Positions 60,094-64,000 of a DNA stretch of 64,000 bases are shown here, piece after piece (the stretch's first letter is position 1; every line of letters begins with the position of its first letter). Source of the stretch: Kibdelosporangium banguiense (GTDB lineage Bacteria > Actinomycetota > Actinomycetes > Mycobacteriales > Pseudonocardiaceae); the NCBI RefSeq assembly GCF_017876405.1, contig NZ_JAGINW010000001.1:11359203-11423202 (forward strand). The letters run 5' to 3'. The translations under genes were made by a program, and so were the position numbers. The notes under the pieces are model-generated. The model ran no database searches. It was not told the DNA's origin and was given only the letters and a program-made list of their open reading frames with translations.

Positions 60094-61833
60094 TCATCGG
60101 ACAAACCGCCGAACCATGCGACGAACGGTTGACGAACGGTCGAGACCGAAGGTCGAGTGGCCTGGATCACGTTCCTGTTCACGCAGGTGCAGCCGCAACA
60201 TCGCCGTGGTCGCCCAGGGTGGCGGGCGGCCGAACAGCGAAACCACCACCATGGTGCCGAATGCGAGCGGAACCGACCAGGGCGCGGGCTGTGCCACCAG
60301 AATCGCCAGCCAGCCGCCGACCGGCGGGCCGAACAGCGTCATCACGATCGAGGCGGCGGTGGCGAGCAAACCCACTGCCACGCCTGCGATCGCGCCCGGA
60401 GCTGTGAGCCTCGACCACCAGATGCCGAGCACGAGCAACGGGCTGAAGGTGGACGCCGCGACCGTGAATCCCCATGTCACAAGGGTTCCCGCGTCCAGCC
60501 GGGCCGCAGGCAACGCCAGGAGCACCACCACCGCGGCGGACAACACGACGGTCACACGCAGTTGCCGGAGACCACCAGCGAGTAGGTCATGGGAGATCGC
60601 GCCGGACACAACGAGCAGCAAACCCAGTGAGGTAGCCAGGAAAGCCGCGAACGCACCCGCGGTCAGTAACGCGGTGAACGCATCCCCCCACACTCCGTTA
60701 TCCACTTGGGACGGTAGTGCGACAACTGCAGTATCCGTCGCACCCGTTAGGTAGAGCTGCGGTACCAGCACCCGGCCCAGCACCCCGTAGATGCCGGGGA
60801 ACAAGTAGAACGCGCTCAGCAACACGACCGTCAGCGCCGCGGTTCTCCTTGCGGCACGGCCGTTCGGGCTGGTGTGGAAGCGCATGAGCACATGCGGCAG
60901 CCCCATCGTGCCGAGCATGGTCGCGAGCAGGACGGCCCACGTTCCCAGCAACGGATATCCGGCGCCCTGCAGATCGATCAGCGGACGCTCCCAGCCCGGT
61001 CCACCCGGCGGGGTCTGCCCTCGAACGCCGGGCACCGGAGCGTTCTTGAAAAACGTGTACTCGCTGCCCGCCTGAACCGGAAAATCCCCAACAGGCAACG
61101 TGATCGTGCTGCCTCTGGTCCGGACTCTCGTCGGCTCGCGGACTTCCAGCGTGACGGCGCTACGGAACGTCACAGACGTGTCGTGGCCGAAGTGCGTGAA
61201 CTCCACCGGGTGCAGCGCCTCTTCCCGGATGTCCGGTCCGACCCGCAGCAGCAGCCAGATGGCCGGGATAATGAAAAGCACGAGTTTCAAACAGAACTGG
61301 AACGCCTGGACGTACGTGGCCGCCTTCATCCCGCCCAACGCGAGCGTCACACTCACCACGGCGCCGGCGATGACCACCCCGACCCAGTACTGCGATCCAC
61401 TCACGACACTCAGCACAAGCCCAGCGGTCCGGAACTGCGGCACAAGGTAAAGAACGCCGATCACCAGAATCGCGACCGCGGCCAGCCTCCGCAACGGCGG
61501 CGACGCCAGCCTCGCTTCGGCGAAGTCCGGCACAGTCAACGCCCCCGACCGCCGCATCGGCGCAGCCACCAACGCCAGCATCGCGATATACCCGGCGGTG
61601 AACCCGACCGGGTACCACAGCGCCCCCACCCCATCCTTGACCACAAGCCCAGCCACACCGAGAAAAGAAGCGGCCGACAGATACTCCCCCGACACAGCCG
61701 CCGAGTTGAGCAACGGCGAAACCCGGCGCGACGCAACAAGAAAGTCCGACGTCGTCCGCATCGCGGCCACCCCACGCAGACCGATCAGCAAAGTGATCAG
61801 GACAACCGGAGTAACAGCCAGAGCGGCGATCAC
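60094..61833 (-). CDS. Second SSS-family symporter, probable monocarboxylate/acetate permease
   Basis: A 579-residue symporter with the family core (SDFLVASRRVSPLLNS, SGEYLSAASFLGVAG, GTMGLPHVLMRFHTSPNGRAARR), but with a ~90-residue extracytoplasmic insert at about 205-295, rich in beta-type and Gly/Pro sequence, that ActP at 58093 lacks. The GTG at 61833 overlaps the preceding stop (GTGA). It is encoded in one overlapping operon with a LytS-type kinase and LytTR regulator, so its synthesis is probably governed by external pyruvate, acetate or a related acid. The substrate is unproved. Confidence 0.88.
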   Translation of the reverse strand: MIAALAVTPVVLITLLIGLRGVAAMRTTSDFLVASRRVSPLLNSAAVSGEYLSAASFLGVAGLVVKDGVGALWYPVGFTAGYIAMLALVAAPMRRSGALTVPDFAEARLASPPLRRLAAVAILVIGVLYLVPQFRTAGLVLSVVSGSQYWVGVVIAGAVVSVTLALGGMKAATYVQAFQFCLKLVLFIIPAIWLLLRVGPDIREEALHPVEFTHFGHDTSVTFRSAVTLEVREPTRVRTRGSTITLPVGDFPVQAGSEYTFFKNAPVPGVRGQTPPGGPGWERPLIDLQGAGYPLLGTWAVLLATMLGTMGLPHVLMRFHTSPNGRAARRTAALTVVLLSAFYLFPGIYGVLGRVLVPQLYLTGATDTAVVALPSQVDNGVWGDAFTALLTAGAFAAFLATSLGLLLVVSGAISHDLLAGGLRQLRVTVVLSAAVVVLLALPAARLDAGTLVTWGFTVAASTFSPLLVLGIWWSRLTAPGAIAGVAVGLLATAASIVMTLFGPPVGGWLAILVAQPAPWSVPLAFGTMVVVSLFGRPPPWATTAMLRLHLREQERDPGHSTFGLDRSSTVRRMVRRFVR

Positions 61834-62177
61834 GCCTCATCCTCCGGCCGCTCAGCCCGCCGCAACTGCCAGACCGCCAGAAAAACCATAGCCGGAAACG
61901 GAACAACGACAACAGCCAGCCAGGAAACCGGAATCCCCCACACCCGCATCGAATCCAACTGAGGCCACACCTCAAACCCCAACGGCAACAACAGAACAAG
62001 CGCGAACAACCAGCCGACCGCCACCATGGCCCGCCGCCGCTGAACCCGGAAAAGCCGCTGCGCCCGCTCCACATCCGCCGGATCAAGCACAGGAACCCGC
62101 CACCGCCCCCGCGCCCGCCTGCGCGCATGCGCCAACCGAGTCTGCGGACTGGTAACAGCAACCCGACGATGCGGCAT
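61830..62177 (-). CDS. Small membrane protein
   Basis: A 115-residue protein: a basic N-terminus (LAHARRRARGRWR), then two membrane segments (AMVAVGWLFALVLLLPLGFEVW and VSWLAVVVVPFPAMVFLAVW). It resembles the small subunit-like partners of SSS symporters in position and layout, possibly a counterpart of DUF485. The ATG at 62177 overlaps the regulator stop by one base (TGATG), and the 3' end overlaps the symporter start. Function unknown. Confidence 0.8.
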   Translation of the reverse strand: MPHRRVAVTSPQTRLAHARRRARGRWRVPVLDPADVERAQRLFRVQRRRAMVAVGWLFALVLLLPLGFEVWPQLDSMRVWGIPVSWLAVVVVPFPAMVFLAVWQLRRAERPEDEA

Positions 62178-62920
62178 CAAGACCGCCGATCGAGTTCGCC
62201 GCGTTGGGCCGCGGCGAGCAAGCGTTCGCGCAACTCCCGGGAATGCCGTCGGGACACAGGCACGTCGCCCACGTCTGTGTGCGCGAGCAGGCCGCCGGCG
62301 GAGTCGCTGCGCAACTCGCGGACGGACCCCAGTGCCAGCAGGAATCCTCGGTGCACCCGGACGAAACCCGAACTCTCCCAGTATTCCTGCAGCCGGGAGA
62401 TCGGCATCCGGACCAGGTGGGAACCGGCCTCGGTGTACAGCCGCACGTAATCCCCATGCGCCTCAACGAAATGCACATCGCTCCGGCGCACATAGTGAGT
62501 CCGCCCAGCGGTCTCCACCGGCAACGCGGCCATGGCGTCGAGGCGAGGCGCCGGCTCGGCGTGCCGGGTGACCCGTGCCAAGGTATCCGCCAGACGCTCC
62601 GCTCGCAGCGGCTTGAGCAAGTAGTCGACCGCGCCGATGCCGAAGGCGGCGACCGCGTGCTCCTCATGTGCCGTCACGAACACGATCGCGGGTGGGTCGC
62701 TCAGCTTCGTCAGCAGCGAAGCCAGCTCCAGGCCGTCGAGTCCGGGCATGGAGATGTCCAGGAACACCGCGCCGAACCGGCCGCTCTGGATCATTTTCAG
62801 CGCGGTGATCGGGTCGCCCGCGCCCGCCACCTCGTCGACTTCCGGGGCGTCGTTGAGCAGCCGGCAGAGTTCGTCGAGCGCTGCGGGAACGTCGTCGACC
62901 GCGAGGACGTTGAGGCCCAT
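62177..62920 (-). CDS. LytTR-family response regulator
   Basis: A 247-residue regulator. The receiver domain has LAVDDVPAALDE and the phospho-acceptor in AVFLDISMPGLDGLEL. A LytTR DNA-binding domain is in the second half (VRRSDVHFVEAHGDYVRLYT, FVRVHRGFLLAL). The ATG at 62920 overlaps the kinase stop by one base. It is partner to the adjacent LytS-type kinase and probably controls the symporter genes downstream in the same operon, similar to BtsSR/YpdAB pairs that respond to pyruvate. Confidence 0.94.
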   Translation of the reverse strand: MGLNVLAVDDVPAALDELCRLLNDAPEVDEVAGAGDPITALKMIQSGRFGAVFLDISMPGLDGLELASLLTKLSDPPAIVFVTAHEEHAVAAFGIGAVDYLLKPLRAERLADTLARVTRHAEPAPRLDAMAALPVETAGRTHYVRRSDVHFVEAHGDYVRLYTEAGSHLVRMPISRLQEYWESSGFVRVHRGFLLALGSVRELRSDSAGGLLAHTDVGDVPVSRRHSRELRERLLAAAQRGELDRRS

Positions 62921-64000
62921 CAGGGCATCACCCCTGGCTGGAACATCGGCACGCGGACGACCACGCGTGTGCCGGCGTCCGGCGCGGTCTCCACCACGAG
63001 CCCGAACCACGAACCGTAGACGTTCCGCAGCCGACGGTCCACATTGGTCAACCCCACACTGTCCCCTTTGCCCTGACCGGCGAGAATGCGCTCGGCCACG
63101 ACCGGGTCCATGCCGACCCCGTCGTCCTCGATGCTGATCACGCAGTCCGACCCCTCGGCTTCGCCCCGCACCTGCACGAGCCCTGTCCTGGCCCGTGGTT
63201 CGATCCCGTGGCGCACCGCGTTCTCCACCAACGGCTGCAACACCAGATACGGAATCGCGACCGCCAGCACTTCCGGCGCCACCCGGATCTGCACACGCAG
63301 CCTGTCGCCCAGGACCGCGCGCTGCAACGCCAAATAGGTCTCGATCGCATGAAACTCGTCGGCGACCGTTGTGTAGTCGCCGTGACGAGCCAGGCTGTAG
63401 CGCGTGTAGTCGGCGAAATCGAGCATCAGTTCCCTGGAACGGTCCGGATCAGACTTCACAAGCGACGCGATCACCGTCAGCGCGTTGTAGACAAAATGTG
63501 GCGAGATTTCGGCACGCAGGGCGCGCAGTTCGGCTTGGGCGGCCTGGTCGGCCAACGACTCGAGCCGGTTGCGCTCCAGCGCGTCGCCGATCCAGTCCGC
63601 GATCTCCCGCACCGGCGACATCCGGCTCGCCCCGGCCACGACCAGCACACCCAGCAGTTCGTCCCGCGCGTGCAACGGAACCGCTACTGTCGGCAACCGC
63701 CCGGCCCGGGTCTCGCGGTGCAGCACGTCGTCGACCAGCTCGTCGGTGTCGACGCCCTTCGGCGCCTGCCCGACCCATTCAAGACGGCCCGACAGGTCGG
63801 CCAGCCCGACCCCACTGACGCCCAGCAACCTGCGGATTCCACGCACCGCCGCACGTACTCGCGGCCCCGACAGGCCGCCCGCGAGGTCGCCTGCCACACG
63901 CCTGGCCACACCCAGGGTCGCCAGCTCGCCCCTTCTCCAGGGCTGCCGTGCCCCCGCGCCGGGCACCACCGACATCGCCGCTCCAACCGCGTCGACCGAC
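62920..64000 (-). CDS. LytS-type sensor histidine kinase (right end may be cut)
   Basis: A kinase of at least 351 residues: a GAF-like region (~30-130), the His_kinase block RAEISPHFVYNALTVIASLV with the acceptor His, and the ATPase motifs LQPLVENAVRHGIE, EDDGVGM and GLTNVDRRL. The frame is open to the window edge. An ATG at 63975 is a possible start, but family members carry an N-terminal membrane segment, so the true start may lie beyond 64000. It leads the operon of regulator, small membrane protein and symporter. Confidence 0.9.
   Translation of the reverse strand, partial: SVDAVGAAMSVVPGAGARQPWRRGELATLGVARRVAGDLAGGLSGPRVRAAVRGIRRLLGVSGVGLADLSGRLEWVGQAPKGVDTDELVDDVLHRETRAGRLPTVAVPLHARDELLGVLVVAGASRMSPVREIADWIGDALERNRLESLADQAAQAELRALRAEISPHFVYNALTVIASLVKSDPDRSRELMLDFADYTRYSLARHGDYTTVADEFHAIETYLALQRAVLGDRLRVQIRVAPEVLAVAIPYLVLQPLVENAVRHGIEPRARTGLVQVRGEAEGSDCVISIEDDGVGMDPVVAERILAGQGKGDSVGLTNVDRRLRNVYGSWFGLVVETAPDAGTRVVVRVPMFQPGVMP

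Noticed and set aside
1..64000. CRISPR arrays, tRNA or rRNA genes
   Set aside because: No regularly spaced repeats, cloverleaf with TTCGA-type arm plus anticodon stem, or rRNA-like sequence was recognised by eye; short degenerate cases could be missed.

Overview
The window is a chromosomal stretch of a high-GC actinomycete. GTG and TTG starts are frequent, genes are tightly packed with ATGA or GTGA overlaps, and the repertoire is actinobacterial: a SARP regulator, a SigF-type sigma factor, IcmF, Ku, AftD and DUF2613. The arabinan-assembly block (AftD, DUF2613, the PorA/DUF3068 family) points to an arabinogalactan-bearing lineage, most likely Pseudonocardiales (Amycolatopsis or Kibdelosporangium-like). 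That placement is inference from gene content. No rRNA, tRNA, CRISPR array or origin was seen.

Layout. 1-4.3 kb: a minus-strand operon for oxidative L-fucose breakdown (FAH-type hydrolase, L-fuconate dehydratase, SDR, sugar ABC importer running off the left edge). 4.6-11.7 kb: a class C beta-lactamase-like hydrolase, a uronate-dehydrogenase-like SDR, a membrane Ser/Thr kinase, and a two-component operon that includes a degenerate kinase-like protein. 11.8-17 kb: regulators, an anti-sigma/SigF pair, Ku and a FabH-type synthase. 17.2-28.5 kb: 3-hydroxybutyryl-CoA dehydrogenase, fused isobutyryl-CoA mutase IcmF, a PAP2-like membrane protein and a SWIM/SNF2 pair, interrupted by two TnpB genes. 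One TnpB is intact; the other has lost its RuvC-II segment. 28.9-38 kb: a compositionally odd SnoaL-like gene, a large AfsR/SARP regulator, a MacB/FtsX-type ABC transporter, a secreted alpha-carbonic anhydrase and a secreted GH18 chitinase. 38-40.8 kb: D-galactonate catabolism (DgoR-like GntR regulator, DgoD, SDR).

40.9-56.6 kb is a cell-envelope block: an MmpS-like lipoprotein, a substrate-binding/VWA protein, GT-C-like membrane proteins, the arabinofuranosyltransferase AftD, a flippase, DUF2613, methyltransferases, a PorA-family (DUF3068) protein and two glycosyltransferases. 57-64 kb holds two small proteins and then an operon of a LytS-type kinase, a LytTR regulator, a small membrane protein and a monocarboxylate/acetate-type symporter, followed by DUF485 and ActP.

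Three themes link the genes: sugar-acid catabolism (L-fuconate, D-galactonate, possibly uronate), acyl-CoA and acetate metabolism (HBDH, IcmF, ActP), and cell-envelope arabinan or glycan assembly. The main items for a second look are the nuclease-dead TnpB derivative at 18.2-19.4 kb, a set of nested dyads sharing one axis at 11.02 kb, a degenerate histidine-kinase-like protein fused into a two-component operon, an intergenic palindrome family (36.3 and 38.9 kb), a DasR-like site before the chitinase, and an AftD tail encoded antisense to the flippase gene.
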